NCBI GenBank assembly: GCA_009926065.1
Contig: RFPP01000020.1
Coordinates: forward strand, 1 to 34,891
DNA: 34,891 nucleotides
Reading direction: 5' to 3'
Source: Flavobacteriaceae bacterium
Lineage (GTDB): Bacteria > Bacteroidota > Bacteroidia > Flavobacteriales > Flavobacteriaceae
Part shown: piece after piece, positions 1 through 9,288 of the stretch
How the letters are laid out: the number at the start of each line of letters is the position of its first letter
Position numbering within the stretch: the stretch's first letter is position 1
The notes under the pieces: generated by a model
The model's input: the letters and a program-made list of their open reading frames with translations, nothing else
What the model was told of the DNA's origin: nothing
Databases searched by the model: none
Program-made: the position numbers and the translations under genes

Positions 1-32
1 ACTTTATACTTTATACCTTAAACTTTTCAATA

Positions 33-827
33 ATGACATACGAAGGCGTTCTTAATAAAATGCAAACACAGTTTGAAACTCCAATTCAATATTTTTTGAT
101 TTTTCAAGACAGTTTTCTAAATGTGAATCAATTATTGAATAAAAATATCGAGATCAATTTTGTTGGTTTCCAATGTTTGAATTGCGGAAAAAAGAAGAAA
201 ATTTTTCGTCAAGGTTTTTGTTATGATTGTTTTTTCTCAAGTCCAGCTGTTGGCGATTGGATTATGAAACCTGAATTAAGTACTGCTCATTTAGGAATTC
301 AAGACCGTGATTTAGCTTATGAAGAAAAAGTTCAATTGCAGCCCCATATTGTTTATTTGGCTTTGTCGAGTGAAGTGAAAGTAGGTGTTACACGTAAAAC
401 GCAAGTCCCAACTCGTTGGATTGATCAAGGTGCCGAAAAAGCCATTTCAATAGTTGAAGTTCCCAATCGTTACCTTGCTGGAATTACCGAGGTAGCGCTA
501 AAAAGTCATTTTGCTGATAAAACCAATTGGCGTAAAATGCTAACAAATGATATCGTTTTTACCGATTTAATTAAAGAACGCGAAAAACTACAATCGTTAT
601 TGCCAGACGAAGTTCAGGAATATTTCCATTTAGAGAAAAACGATTTGTATGAAATGAATTACCCAGTTCTGGAATATCCTTCAAAAATAAACAGTTTGAG
701 TTTGGATAAAACTCCAAATTATAGTGGCAAATTAATTGGAATTAAAGGACAATATCTAATTTTTGAAGACGGAACAGTTTTCAATATTAGAAGTAATGAA
801 GGATATATCGTTAGAATTTTAGTTTAA
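33..827 (+). CDS. DUF2797 family protein
   Basis: A 264-residue protein matching what I know of the DUF2797 family in flavobacteria. It carries two CxxC pairs near residues 48-66 (CLNC and CYDC), which look like a small zinc-binding ribbon. A later stretch (around VKVGVTRKTQVPTRW) has the look of a GIY-YIG-like strand with a downstream arginine. No signal peptide or membrane segment is visible, so it is probably cytosolic. The exact function is unknown; a nucleic-acid-related role is only an inference from the zinc ribbon and the GIY-like stretch. The ATG at 33 is preferred because the residues before the internal methionine (MTYEGVLNKM) match the usual N-terminus of the family. It converges on the AsmA gene, with only 3 bases between the stops. 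Confidence 0.8.
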   Translation: MTYEGVLNKMQTQFETPIQYFLIFQDSFLNVNQLLNKNIEINFVGFQCLNCGKKKKIFRQGFCYDCFFSSPAVGDWIMKPELSTAHLGIQDRDLAYEEKVQLQPHIVYLALSSEVKVGVTRKTQVPTRWIDQGAEKAISIVEVPNRYLAGITEVALKSHFADKTNWRKMLTNDIVFTDLIKEREKLQSLLPDEVQEYFHLEKNDLYEMNYPVLEYPSKINSLSLDKTPNYSGKLIGIKGQYLIFEDGTVFNIRSNEGYIVRILV

Positions 828-830
828 ATG

Positions 831-3374
831 TTATTTGAATAATCCTTTCAATAATCCTTCTGCTTTAGATTTTAAATCTTCTTTTTTATTGCTTATAGTA
901 TCTTTTTTTGATCCATTTAGCAAGTCTTTTAATGTATTTTTACCTTGATTTAATAATTTTTCTTTTTGCTGTTTTACTAATTGGTTGGTCAAATTTGTAA
1001 CTGCACTTTTCATATCAGTGGTCACTTTCGGACTTTTGAAACTTCCTGTTAATAATGCATTTACAGGGATGTTCTCAATTTTATTGGCCTCAGAAGTCGA
1101 TAATTTTGCAATTAATTTATTTGCCTCGCTTCCTATATATTTTGCAGGAACATCCATTTTGATATTGTAATTCATCGCCTGATCAAATCCATGCATACCA
1201 TTTATTGTAGCTTTTATATCTTGATATTTTATATCAAATGGGTTTACTTCAACTTTACCGTCTTTAAAAATTAAATTAGCTTTTACATCGTTTAAATTCA
1301 ATTGCTGTAAATCTAAGAACTTTAAATTTGTGCCTAAATTTTTCAACACATTTGAATTTTTTGGATTTAAAGAAGTAGATGCTAACTTTCCAGCTAAATT
1401 TCCTGAAAGTGTTTTAAGATCTGGTGTCATGCTTTCAGAATCCAAATTGCCCGATAAATTGATAGTTGAATTTAATTTTCCATTTATTACCCCTGCAATA
1501 GGTGCAATTTTCTTCATCATTTCCAATTGTGTAAACGTTTGCTGGATATCAACTTGGTTCATTCCTAATTCCATTTTGAAATTTGGAATATTCTCTTTAG
1601 TTGAAACATTGCCATCAAATGCAATAGTTCCTCCAAATAGGGAAGTTATTCCGTTTTCTAATGTTACTTTTTGATCTTTTATAATTAATTTTCCTGAAAC
1701 GGCCGTTAAAGTTAAATTATCATAAAGTACCTTATTGGCTTTAGCTGTTAATGTACAATTCAAAAAACTAGGAATTTTCATTGCTGAACCAGTAGTATTT
1801 TCTTTTTTCTCTTCATCGGAAGTAAGAAAATCCGAAACTGCAATTTGATTTGAACTCATATTGAAATTTCCTTTCAGCTCTTGTTTTTTGAACAGAAACC
1901 CATAAAAATTATCTAAAACACCTGACAAATTAATGTCGCTTTTTCCAGTAGTTGCCTTAAATTCTTGTAGATTCACTCGGCTCGGACTAAATTGAACTAT
2001 AGCACTCGAAATTGCCATTTTCTTTCCTTTTTCATCAAAATAATTAAATCCAGTCAAGCTGATTGTTCCTGAATTATCGATATTTTGATAATTACTTTTA
2101 TTAACCGATTCCATATCAAATTTCGTTTTCACATCTGCCTTTAATATTCCTGAAAGCGGTTTATCTATTTTTATGGGATATGCTTTTGATAAATTAGATA
2201 AGTTAATTTTTCCTTTTAAAGATGCGTCAACTACAGCATTTTTTGTGATATTTCTGATATTTGCTTTAGCTTCAAAGATGTCTTGGTCAATCTTAAAGGA
2301 TATTTTATCTAAATTTATATAAGTATCATTTAATATGCCAGTTTCATTGATTATCTTAGTATCAATCACAATATTTTTTACCGATTTTGGTAGGTTTGGA
2401 TATTGAAATGAAGCATTATTAGAGGTTATTTCTACATTGAACTTTGGAACAGTTGTGTCAGAAAATAATCCTTTAGCAAAGCCAATAACTTTAAATTCCC
2501 CAGTTGTTTTTACTTCTTTTATACTACCTGAATATCCTGAAGGAACCAATCCTAAAAAATTCTCAAATGAAGAAGTTGGTGTTTTGAATTTCAAATCATA
2601 ATTCTGACCTTTTGCGACCATTTGAATAAAACCATCAAATTCTAAAGGCAATTTATTAATGTGTGCTTTGTTTTCTTTAAAGGTGTATTTACTTTTGTCT
2701 AAATCAATTCCTAAAATTGCATCCAAGGTAAAGGGAATTTTTTTCATATAATTGATTTTGTCCATATCCAAACTAACATTTGCCACTGATTTTGTAACTA
2801 AATCCAATTTTGAAGATGCAAAATCACCACTTCCAGAATGGTACAAACTATCTAATTTCATTCTAATTTTTGAACTTTCGTCATAATATTGAAAGGTGTA
2901 ATTCTCAATCGAATATTCTTTTATTTTTAATGACATCGGCTTGCTATTACTTTTATCTGCCTCTTTATATTTTAATGCAATGTCAAAGTTCCCTATTCCA
3001 TCTTTATTGAAAATAATGTTAATCAAACCGTCTTTTGAAGTAATCGCTTCTATATTTATTGACTCTTCCTTAGATTTAAATAGCTCTTTGATAGACATTT
3101 TTAAATTTAATTCTCCAAAATAAACCAATGTGTCTCCTTTAAAAGGAACTTTATTTACAATACTTAATTTTTCTATAGTAACATTTGCTTGGGGAAAGCT
3201 CTTAAGTAAACTCAAATCGGCTTCTACAAAAGACACTTCAGCATTAACATTATTGTTTATAGATTCCAAAATTTTGGCATTGATTTGATCTTTGAAAAAA
3301 TAGGGAATAGCAATTAGTAAAGCGATAATTAAAAGTAAAGTTATACCTGTAATTTTTAGAATTTTCTTTTTCAT
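831..3374 (-). CDS. AsmA family envelope protein
   Basis: An 847-residue protein with one N-terminal membrane segment (about residues 7-27, after a Lys-rich start), followed by a long, beta-rich, periplasmic-type body. The N-terminal pattern (INAKILESINNNVNAEV... LSLLKSFPQANVTIEKLSI) and the C-terminal region with GSFKSPKV followed by a Lys-rich tail are typical of Bacteroidota AsmA-like proteins. Family members belong to the AsmA/TamB group of bridge-like proteins linked to outer-membrane assembly or lipid transport. Substrate and partners cannot be read from the sequence. The gene is monocistronic: it converges on the DUF2797 gene and diverges from the folK-dNK fusion. A TATATTTG -7 box lies about 92 bases upstream of the ATG. 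Confidence 0.85.
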   Translation of the reverse strand: MKKKILKITGITLLLIIALLIAIPYFFKDQINAKILESINNNVNAEVSFVEADLSLLKSFPQANVTIEKLSIVNKVPFKGDTLVYFGELNLKMSIKELFKSKEESINIEAITSKDGLINIIFNKDGIGNFDIALKYKEADKSNSKPMSLKIKEYSIENYTFQYYDESSKIRMKLDSLYHSGSGDFASSKLDLVTKSVANVSLDMDKINYMKKIPFTLDAILGIDLDKSKYTFKENKAHINKLPLEFDGFIQMVAKGQNYDLKFKTPTSSFENFLGLVPSGYSGSIKEVKTTGEFKVIGFAKGLFSDTTVPKFNVEITSNNASFQYPNLPKSVKNIVIDTKIINETGILNDTYINLDKISFKIDQDIFEAKANIRNITKNAVVDASLKGKINLSNLSKAYPIKIDKPLSGILKADVKTKFDMESVNKSNYQNIDNSGTISLTGFNYFDEKGKKMAISSAIVQFSPSRVNLQEFKATTGKSDINLSGVLDNFYGFLFKKQELKGNFNMSSNQIAVSDFLTSDEEKKENTTGSAMKIPSFLNCTLTAKANKVLYDNLTLTAVSGKLIIKDQKVTLENGITSLFGGTIAFDGNVSTKENIPNFKMELGMNQVDIQQTFTQLEMMKKIAPIAGVINGKLNSTINLSGNLDSESMTPDLKTLSGNLAGKLASTSLNPKNSNVLKNLGTNLKFLDLQQLNLNDVKANLIFKDGKVEVNPFDIKYQDIKATINGMHGFDQAMNYNIKMDVPAKYIGSEANKLIAKLSTSEANKIENIPVNALLTGSFKSPKVTTDMKSAVTNLTNQLVKQQKEKLLNQGKNTLKDLLNGSKKDTISNKKEDLKSKAEGLLKGLFK

Positions 3375-3465
3375 GGTGTTTAATTAAATAATATTAATAG
3401 TAACAATAAAATAATGAGGTTAATTTGTGGTCAATTTACAGAAATAAATTTATTAACACTCATTG

Positions 3466-3473
3466 CAAATATA
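3466..3473 (-). promoter_or_regulatory. -7 box for the AsmA gene
   Basis: The minus strand reads TATATTTG, an exact match to the Bacteroidota TAnnTTTG -7 element. No TTG lies at the expected upstream spacing. The predicted leader before the ATG at 3374 is about 85 nt. Confidence 0.45.
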
Positions 3474-3511
3474 GTTTTATTCTCATTTTCTTTTGTTAAT
3501 TTGCAGTTAAT

Positions 3512-4648
3512 ATGAAAGTCCAAAATCAAGCCATTTTATCAATAGGAAGTAATCAAGGGAATCGTCTTGAAAACATTCAAAAATGCATTCAATTGATACA
3601 ATTGGAACTGGGAACAGTGTTTTCTGTTTCAAAGTTATATGAATCTCCTTCTTGGGGTTTTGAAAGTGACTCGTTTTATAATTGCGCAATTGCAATACAC
3701 ACTCATAAATCTGCTCAAAAGTTATTATCGGGACTATTAAAAATTGAAAAAAAAATGGGTAGAATCAGAAATCAACAAGATGGTTACCAACCCAGAATAA
3801 TTGATATAGATGTAATTAGTTTTGAAAATGATATAATAAAAACAGCATCTTTAGTTGTTCCGCATCCGCAAATGCAAAAACGGTTGTTTGTATTAATACC
3901 AATGAATGACTTACAAATAGAATTTATACATCCTATTTTAAATAAATCTATTCAAGAATTAATAGATGATTGTGAAGATGAGAGTATTTGTACTGAAATT
4001 TCTGATTTAGATTTACCTATAAAAAAATATAATTTACAACAATATAATTATATAGCAATTGAGGGAAATATAGGAGCTGGTAAAACCACACTAGCTGAGA
4101 AAATGGCCCAGGACTTTAATGGAAAAACCGTTTTTGAAAGATTTGCAGATAATCCATTTTTGCCAAAATTCTATAAAGATCAAAATAGATTTGCTTTTCC
4201 TTTGGAAATGTCTTTTTTAGCAGATAGATACCAACAATTATCTGATGATTTAGCACAATTTGATCTTTTTAAAGACTTTGTTGTTGCCGATTATCACATC
4301 TTTAAATCGTTAATATTTGCAAAAGTAACTTTACAAGAAGAAGAATTTAGATTGTATAAAACTATTTTTGATATTATTTATAGAGAAATGCCAAAACCCG
4401 ATTTATATGTTTATTTATATCAAAATACAAATCGATTATTGCAAAATATAAAACGACGAGGTAGAAGTTACGAACAAGAAATTCCGGCAGATTATTTAGA
4501 TAAAATCAATAAAGGTTATTTGGACTATATTAATTCGCAGACTAATTTAAATGTATTGATTATTGATGTTTCTGATAAAGATTTTGTAAAAAATCAAAGC
4601 GATTATATTTATATTTTAGATGAAATTAGAAAAAAAATAGAAGAGTAA
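3512..4648 (+). CDS. folK: HPPK (FolK) / deoxynucleoside kinase fusion
   Basis: A 378-residue two-domain protein. Residues 1 to about 165 are HPPK, the folate-pathway enzyme that transfers pyrophosphate to 6-hydroxymethyl-dihydropterin: GSNQGNR near the start, PRIIDIDVI with the catalytic Asp pair, then VPHPQMQKR. Residues from about 180 are a deoxynucleoside kinase: P-loop GNIGAGKT at 185-192, ERFADNPFLPKFY, the FLADRYQQL motif of the dCK/dGK group and an Arg-rich lid RRGRSYEQE. Such fusions are known in some flavobacteria, and both halves keep their key motifs, so a bifunctional enzyme is expected. The ATG at 3512 gives the right HPPK N-terminus. A near-consensus TTAATTTG at 3496-3503 lies just 8 bases before it, so the leader may be very short. 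It converges on the methyltransferase gene with 1 base between stops. Confidence 0.92.
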   Translation: MKVQNQAILSIGSNQGNRLENIQKCIQLIQLELGTVFSVSKLYESPSWGFESDSFYNCAIAIHTHKSAQKLLSGLLKIEKKMGRIRNQQDGYQPRIIDIDVISFENDIIKTASLVVPHPQMQKRLFVLIPMNDLQIEFIHPILNKSIQELIDDCEDESICTEISDLDLPIKKYNLQQYNYIAIEGNIGAGKTTLAEKMAQDFNGKTVFERFADNPFLPKFYKDQNRFAFPLEMSFLADRYQQLSDDLAQFDLFKDFVVADYHIFKSLIFAKVTLQEEEFRLYKTIFDIIYREMPKPDLYVYLYQNTNRLLQNIKRRGRSYEQEIPADYLDKINKGYLDYINSQTNLNVLIIDVSDKDFVKNQSDYIYILDEIRKKIEE

Positions 4649-4649
4649 A

Positions 4650-5177
4650 TCACTTCATTTTCTTGAAAAAATCCCAAATTACAATTCCGGCACTAACAGA
4701 AATATTTAAGGAATGTTTGGTTCCTAATTGAGGGATTTCTATAGTACCATCGCAAATTTCTACTGCTTTTTGAGCAACGCCAAAAACTTCATTTCCAAAA
4801 ACTAAAGCGTATTTTTGATCTTTTTCAATTTCAAAATCTTGTAAGAAAATAGAACTTTCAACTTGTTCAATTGCATAAACTTTCACTCCTTCCGATTTTA
4901 ATTTTTCAATTACTTCAAGAACATTTTCAGAATGCTCCCAAGTTACAGTTTCAGTTGCTCCCAATGCAGTTTTATTTATATCCTTATTTGGGGGAGTTGC
5001 AGATATTCCGCAAAGAAATATTTTTTCTACCAAGAATGCATCCGATGTTCTAAATACAGATCCAATATTATTTGAACTTCTAATGTCATCAAGAACAATT
5101 ATTAGAGGTGTTTTAGGGGAGTTTTTAAAGTCATCAACTGACATTCTATTTAATTCATTGTTTTTTATTTTTCGCAT
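4650..5177 (-). CDS. SpoU/TrmH family RNA 2'-O-methyltransferase
   Basis: A 175-residue SPOUT methyltransferase. The three family motifs are present: NIGSVFRTSDAF (motif 1, with the catalytic Arg), FGNEVFGV (motif 2) and IPQLGTKHSLNISVSAG (motif 3, which closes the SAM-binding trefoil knot). The protein is close to the bare catalytic domain, with only a short N-terminal extension, so the target (tRNA or 23S rRNA position) cannot be told. It lies downstream of the DUF1573 gene on the same strand, but a strong terminator separates the two. Its start codon is preceded by an A-rich leader. Confidence 0.88.
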   Translation of the reverse strand: MRKIKNNELNRMSVDDFKNSPKTPLIIVLDDIRSSNNIGSVFRTSDAFLVEKIFLCGISATPPNKDINKTALGATETVTWEHSENVLEVIEKLKSEGVKVYAIEQVESSIFLQDFEIEKDQKYALVFGNEVFGVAQKAVEICDGTIEIPQLGTKHSLNISVSAGIVIWDFFKKMK

Positions 5178-5192
5178 TTATAATTCAAGATT

Positions 5193-5223
5193 AAAAAAAA
5201 AGCTCCCTAATAAGGAAGCTTTA
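5193..5223 (-). terminator. Rho-independent terminator after the DUF1573 gene
   Basis: A hairpin AAAGCT-CC / GG-A-AGCTTT with one bulged base is followed on the minus strand by a run of eight or more U. It sits 19 bases past the DUF1573 stop and before the SpoU gene, so it ends the DUF1573 transcript. Confidence 0.75.
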
Positions 5224-5241
5224 GATATTTTGAAAATTCTT

Positions 5242-5709
5242 TTAGCTTTTTGGCACCATTGGTGTTGCAGGAGTTGGATCAGGTAAAACTGTTCCTTTAA
5301 TTGTTAAAACTTTTGTAGGTTGACCTTCAGCATTTGAAGATACAGTCACTGTTTTTGTGAAAGCACCAACTCTATCAGTTGCATAATGAACCCCAATTTC
5401 GCCTTTTGCACCTGGAGCTATTGGTTCTTTAGGAGTTGTAGGAACTGTACATCCACAAGATCCTTGAGCACTGGTAATTATTAATGGTTTATTTCCATTA
5501 TTAGTAAAAACAAATTTGCGATTTCCATCAGCATTGTGTTCAATTGTTCCGTAATCAATAGTTTCATTTTCGAAAACCATTCCTGCGCCCTCTAATTTTG
5601 TTGTGGCTGTTTTAGTTTCTGCAGAAACTTTAGCTTTTTTTGAATCTTGAGCATTAGAAGTAGTAACCCCTAAAACTGTTAACATTGCAAATAAAAATAT
5701 CTTTTTCAT
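5242..5709 (-). CDS. Exported DUF1573 domain protein
   Basis: A 155-residue protein with a type I signal peptide (Lys-rich start, hydrophobic stretch, cleavage near SNAQ at about residue 21). The mature part has the DUF1573 pattern: an F-N-E-T-I-DYGTI opening, FTNNGNKPLIITSAQGSCGCTVP with the hallmark Cys-Gly-Cys-Thr, then PGAKGEIGVHY. DUF1573 proteins are small Ig-like secreted or periplasmic proteins, very common in Bacteroidota and of unknown function. The C-terminus is a short Pro-rich tail. It has its own -7 box and terminator, so it is a single-gene unit, divergent from mutS. Confidence 0.85.
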   Translation of the reverse strand: MKKIFLFAMLTVLGVTTSNAQDSKKAKVSAETKTATTKLEGAGMVFENETIDYGTIEHNADGNRKFVFTNNGNKPLIITSAQGSCGCTVPTTPKEPIAPGAKGEIGVHYATDRVGAFTKTVTVSSNAEGQPTKVLTIKGTVLPDPTPATPMVPKS

Positions 5710-5733
5710 TTTAATTTTAATTTAATTATAGAA

Positions 5734-5741
5734 CAAATCTA
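5734..5741 (-). promoter_or_regulatory. -7 box for the DUF1573 gene
   Basis: The minus strand reads TAGATTTG, an exact TAnnTTTG match, 25 bases upstream of the ATG. No TTG lies 17-23 bases further upstream. Confidence 0.45.
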
Positions 5742-5823
5742 AAGAAAAAAATCAATTCTAGATATAAAATTATCTTAAATTTAAATTAATTTTCGAAACA
5801 CCTAATTTCAGTTTAAAAATAAT

Positions 5824-5831
5824 TAAATTCG
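5824..5831 (+). promoter_or_regulatory. Possible -7 box for mutS
   Basis: TAAATTCG has one mismatch to TAnnTTTG and lies 40 bases upstream of the mutS start. The same TTCG variant occurs upstream of gldJ. No -33 TTG is visible. Confidence 0.3.
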
Positions 5832-5871
5832 CTTTTAGAAAAAATCATATCCATTTATTAAATAGTTTACG

Positions 5872-8478
5872 TTGGCAGCTAAAGAAAAAGAAGTTAAGGA
5901 AACCCCGTTAATGAAGCAATATAACGAGATCAAAAGGAAATATCCTGATGCTTGTTTGTTGTTTCGTGTTGGAGATTTTTATGAAACTTTTGGTGAGGAT
6001 GCGGTTCGAGCTTCAAAGATACTTGGTATTACTTTAACTAAAAGAGGGACAGGTTCAGAGACAGAAACTGCTCTGGCGGGTTTTCCACACCATTCTATAA
6101 ATACCTATCTACCAAAATTGGTAAAAGCAGGTCTTAGAGTAGCAATTTGTGATCAACTCGAAGATCCAAAAATGACCAAAACAATTGTAAAAAGAGGAGT
6201 TACTGAATTAGTAACTCCCGGAGTTTCAATTAATGATGAGGTTTTACATTCTAAAACGAATAATTTTTTGGCATCCATTTATTTTGGTAAAAAAGCCATT
6301 GGAATATCATTTTTAGATGTTTCAACGGGGGAATTTTTAACAGCTCAAGGATCTGAAGATTACATTGATAAATTATTGCAAAATTTCAATCCAAGTGAAA
6401 TCTTAATTCCTAAAAATAATAAAAACGATTTTAAAGAAATTTTTGGTGAAGAATATAATAATTTTTATTTAGAAGATTGGGTTTACAAGGAAGATTATGC
6501 ATTTGAAACGCTTACCAATCATTTTCAAACGGTATCTTTAAAAGGATTTGGTATTGAAGAATTATCTGAAGGAATTATCGCCTCTGGTGCAATATTATAT
6601 TATTTATCAGAAACACAACACAATAAATTACAACACATTTCCTCAATTCAAAGAATTGCTGAGGATGCCTATGTTTGGATGGATCGATTTACAATTAGAA
6701 ATCTAGAATTGTACCATAGTTATAATCCAAACGCAGTAACCTTATTAGATGTTATCGATAGAACGCTTTCGCCAATGGGAGGAAGATTGTTAAAACGTTG
6801 GCTGGCTTTGCCTTTAAAAGATATCAATAGAATAAAAAATCGTCAAGAAGTTGTTTCTTATTTAAAAGACAATCAAAGTATTTTGAAAGAAATCCAACAA
6901 CAAATCAAGCAAATTTCTGATTTGGAGAGATTAATCTCAAAAATCGCTACGGGAAAAGTTTCACCTCGAGAAGTTGTTAATTTAAAAGAATCTTTAGATG
7001 CAATTATTCCTATAAAAAAAATTGCTTTAGAAAGCACTCAGGAGGCTGTTAAGGTAATTGGAGATAAATTTCATGATTGTGAGTTGCTTCGCGAAAAGAT
7101 TAAAACGACTTTAAATCAAGATGCACCGGTTGCTATTGCAAAAGGTAATGCTATTGCAAAAGGGGTGAATACTGAATTAGATGAGTTACGTGCTATTTCT
7201 ACTTCAGGGAAAGATTTTTTAGAAGGAATTGAGAAACGTGAATCAGAAAATACTGGAATTTCTTCCTTAAAAATTTCATTTAATAATGTTTTTGGATATT
7301 ATATTGAAGTAAGAAATACACATAAAGATAAAGTTCCTTCAGATTGGATTCGAAAACAAACATTAGTTAATGCGGAGCGTTATATCACGGAAGAATTAAA
7401 AGAATATGAATCCAAGATTTTAGGTGCCGAAGAAAAAATTCATAAGTTGGAATCAGAGTTATTTGAGCAATTGGTTGCTTGGATTACTACTTATATAAAA
7501 CAAGTTCAGCTTAACGCCAATTTAATTGCGCAGTTAGATTGTTTGACCGCTTTTGCTCAGTTAGCAATTGAAAATAAATATATATGTCCAGAATTAGACG
7601 ACACCTATGAATTGGATATTAAAAATGGTCGTCACCCAGTAATTGAAAAACAATTACCAGTTGGAACGCCTTATATTGCAAACGATGTATATCTAGATCG
7701 AGAAACCCAGCAATTAATTATGATTACTGGACCCAATATGTCTGGAAAATCAGCTATTTTACGTCAAACAGCTTTAATAGTATTATTAGCTCAAATAGGA
7801 AGTTTTGTCCCTGCAGACCATGTTAGAATGGGGATTATCGATAAAATTTTTACAAGAGTTGGTGCGTCTGATAATATATCAATGGGTGAATCTACTTTTA
7901 TGGTAGAAATGAATGAAACAGCATCTATTTTAAATAATTTATCTGATAGAAGTTTGATTTTATTAGATGAAATTGGAAGAGGAACAAGTACCTACGACGG
8001 AATTTCTATTGCATGGGCAATTGCCGAATTTTTGCATGAACATCCTTCAAAACCTAAAACACTTTTTGCAACTCATTACCATGAATTGAATGAAATGAGC
8101 GATTTATTACCTCGAATTCAGAACTTTAATGTTTCGGTAAAGGAATTAAAAGATACGGTTCTTTTTATTAGAAAATTAGTAAAAGGGGGAAGTGCTCATA
8201 GTTTTGGAATTCATGTTGCTAAAATGGCTGGAATGCCACAAACTGTAATTTTAAAAGCGCAAAAATTACTCAAAAAACTTGAAAAAGATCATTCAGGAGG
8301 TGCCTTAACTGGAATAAAATCGGAAAAAGAAGAAATGCAAATGAGTTTTTTTAATTTGGACGATCCATTATTAGAAGAAATAAAAGAAGAGATTTTAAAT
8401 TTAGACATTAATACATTAACTCCTATTGAGGCTATGATGAAACTCAATGAAATCAAAAGAATGTTGTCTAAAAAATAA
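5872..8478 (+). CDS. mutS: DNA mismatch repair protein MutS
   Basis: An 868-residue MutS1. The N-terminal mismatch-binding motif GDFYETFG is present, with the intercalating Phe36 and Glu38. The connector, lever and clamp regions follow. The ABC-type ATPase has Walker A GPNMSGKS at 620-627, Walker [14 protein letters not shown] and the following FATHYHEL. The C-terminal tail ends [17 protein letters not shown], the short dimer/tetramer segment typical of MutS. It recognises mismatches and recruits MutL. The start is TTG at 5872: the encoded [17 protein letters not shown] matches the usual flavobacterial N-terminus, and the next in-frame ATG (residue 14) would remove conserved residues. Confidence 0.97.
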   Translation: MAAKEKEVKETPLMKQYNEIKRKYPDACLLFRVGDFYETFGEDAVRASKILGITLTKRGTGSETETALAGFPHHSINTYLPKLVKAGLRVAICDQLEDPKMTKTIVKRGVTELVTPGVSINDEVLHSKTNNFLASIYFGKKAIGISFLDVSTGEFLTAQGSEDYIDKLLQNFNPSEILIPKNNKNDFKEIFGEEYNNFYLEDWVYKEDYAFETLTNHFQTVSLKGFGIEELSEGIIASGAILYYLSETQHNKLQHISSIQRIAEDAYVWMDRFTIRNLELYHSYNPNAVTLLDVIDRTLSPMGGRLLKRWLALPLKDINRIKNRQEVVSYLKDNQSILKEIQQQIKQISDLERLISKIATGKVSPREVVNLKESLDAIIPIKKIALESTQEAVKVIGDKFHDCELLREKIKTTLNQDAPVAIAKGNAIAKGVNTELDELRAISTSGKDFLEGIEKRESENTGISSLKISFNNVFGYYIEVRNTHKDKVPSDWIRKQTLVNAERYITEELKEYESKILGAEEKIHKLESELFEQLVAWITTYIKQVQLNANLIAQLDCLTAFAQLAIENKYICPELDDTYELDIKNGRHPVIEKQLPVGTPYIANDVYLDRETQQLIMITGPNMSGKSAILRQTALIVLLAQIGSFVPADHVRMGIIDKIFTRVGASDNISMGESTFMVEMNETASILNNLSDRSLILLDEIGRGTSTYDGISIAWAIAEFLHEHPSKPKTLFATHYHELNEMSDLLPRIQNFNVSVKELKDTVLFIRKLVKGGSAHSFGIHVAKMAGMPQTVILKAQKLLKKLEKDHSGGALTGIKSEKEEMQMSFFNLDDPLLEEIKEEILNLDINTLTPIEAMMKLNEIKRMLSKK

Positions 8479-8546
8479 TAAATTTTAGTTAAAAGTAACG
8501 TTTTCAGATTATTAAATAATACGCTTTATTTTTTTAAAAAAAAGGC

Positions 8547-8576
8547 TTGTGTAATTGAATAATTGTATTAAATTTG
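8547..8576 (+). promoter_or_regulatory. Complete promoter of the tRNA-Gly/tRNA-Leu operon
   Basis: TTG at 8547-8549, a 19-base spacer, then TAAATTTG at 8569-8576. This is a full match to the Bacteroidota sigma-A consensus. Transcription should start near 8583, about 80 bases before tRNA-Gly. Confidence 0.7.
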
Positions 8577-8665
8577 CCTCCGCAATAAAGTTTATAAACG
8601 GCTTTCTATAAAAAGTTAAACACGTTTACAAAACAAGCATATCAGTTCTTTTTATAAATTGAAAC

Positions 8666-8738
8666 GCGAAAATAGCTCAGTTGGTAGAGCGCGACCTTGC
8701 CAAGGTCGAGGTCGCGGGTTCGAGCCCCGTTTTTCGCT
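8666..8738 (+). tRNA. tRNA-Gly (GCC)
   Basis: The cloverleaf reads clearly: acceptor GCGAAAA paired with TTTTCGC, D-arm GCTC/GAGC, anticodon stem CGACC/GGTCG around loop TTGCCAA (anticodon GCC), and T-arm GCGGG-TTCGAGC-CCCGT. No CCA is encoded. The 5' boundary was set by counting back 73 nt from the discriminator and may be off by one or two bases. Confidence 0.93.
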
Positions 8739-8763
8739 CAAACATCATAAATGCTGGGATGGT

Positions 8764-8801
8764 GTTATATTTAATTTTTTTTTAAAAAATTAGAATATAA
8801 C
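8764..8801 (+). other. Long hairpin in the tRNA-Gly/tRNA-Leu spacer
   Basis: GTTATATT plus TAATTTTTT on the left pairs with AAAAAATTA and AATATAAC on the right, with one bulged G and a TTT loop: 17 base pairs, all but two of them A-T. It lies between the two tRNAs, where a processing signal is plausible. It lacks a GC-rich stem, so it is not a good terminator. Confidence 0.5.
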
Positions 8802-8816
8802 ATTTTAAAGTTTAAT

Positions 8817-8902
8817 GCTCGGATGGTGAAATTGGTAGACACGCTGGACTTAAAATCCAGTGAACAGCAATGTTCGTGCGGGTTCAAGTCCCGCTCTGAG
8901 TA
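8817..8902 (+). tRNA. tRNA-Leu (TAA)
   Basis: An 86-nt class II tRNA. The anticodon stem CTGGA/TCCAG encloses loop CTTAAAA (anticodon TAA). A long variable arm (TGAACAGCAATGTTCG) and T-arm GCGGG-TTCAAGT-CCCGC follow. The acceptor GCTCGGA pairs with TCTGAGT, with G-U wobbles at 1-72 and 5-68. No CCA is encoded. Confidence 0.95.
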
Positions 8903-8904
8903 CA

Positions 8905-8936
8905 AAAAAGCTCCAAACTTTAGTTTGGAGCTTTTT
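8905..8936 (+). terminator. Terminator of the tRNA operon
   Basis: A perfect 14-bp stem AAAAAGCTCCAAAC / GTTTGGAGCTTTTT with a TTTA loop starts 2 bases after tRNA-Leu. The right arm itself ends in a U run. Confidence 0.85.
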
Positions 8937-9231
8937 GATTTTAAGAAAGTTAGAGTTTTCAACTACAATTAATTACAACTAAATTTGTAGAGTAGCATTT
9001 TTTTTAAATAGTTAAAGTGCGATTTCACTTGTGATATATTTGAAATAGTAAAATTGAATTGAAGGCGATTATTTGAATTTACTCATATAGGCTGATATCT
9101 TAATATATATAACTATAATATAGATTTCTTATTGGAAAAGGAAATAATGTATTTATGAACTAGGCAAATTAAACAGTGATACCCGATTTATTTTAAACTA
9201 ATTTTCACTTCTAATTTAATAAATGAGTACA
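8937..9231. other. AT-rich intergenic stretch without a gene
   Basis: No plausible coding region on either strand. It holds two exact TAnnTTTG matches on the plus strand (TAAATTTG at 8980-8987 and TATATTTG at 9035-9042), but neither has an upstream TTG at a sensible distance and neither leads to an ORF. In DNA this rich in A and T they may be chance. Confidence 0.4.
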
Positions 9232-9266
9232 GAAAATAAAAAAAAGCCACGCAATACGTGGCTTTT
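9232..9266 (-). terminator. Terminator of the small lipoprotein gene
   Basis: A 10-bp stem AAAAGCCACG / CGTGGCTTTT with loop CAATA is followed on the minus strand by a U-rich tract. It lies 22 bases past the lipoprotein stop. Confidence 0.8.
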
Positions 9267-9288
9267 CAAATTCTTAGAGTGTTTCTAA

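Noticed and set aside
8771..8962. Minus-strand 63-codon frame over tRNA-Leu
   Set aside because: It runs antisense through the tRNA and its terminator. Peptides of this kind (SERDLNPHEHCCS) are a common artefact of translated tRNA genes.
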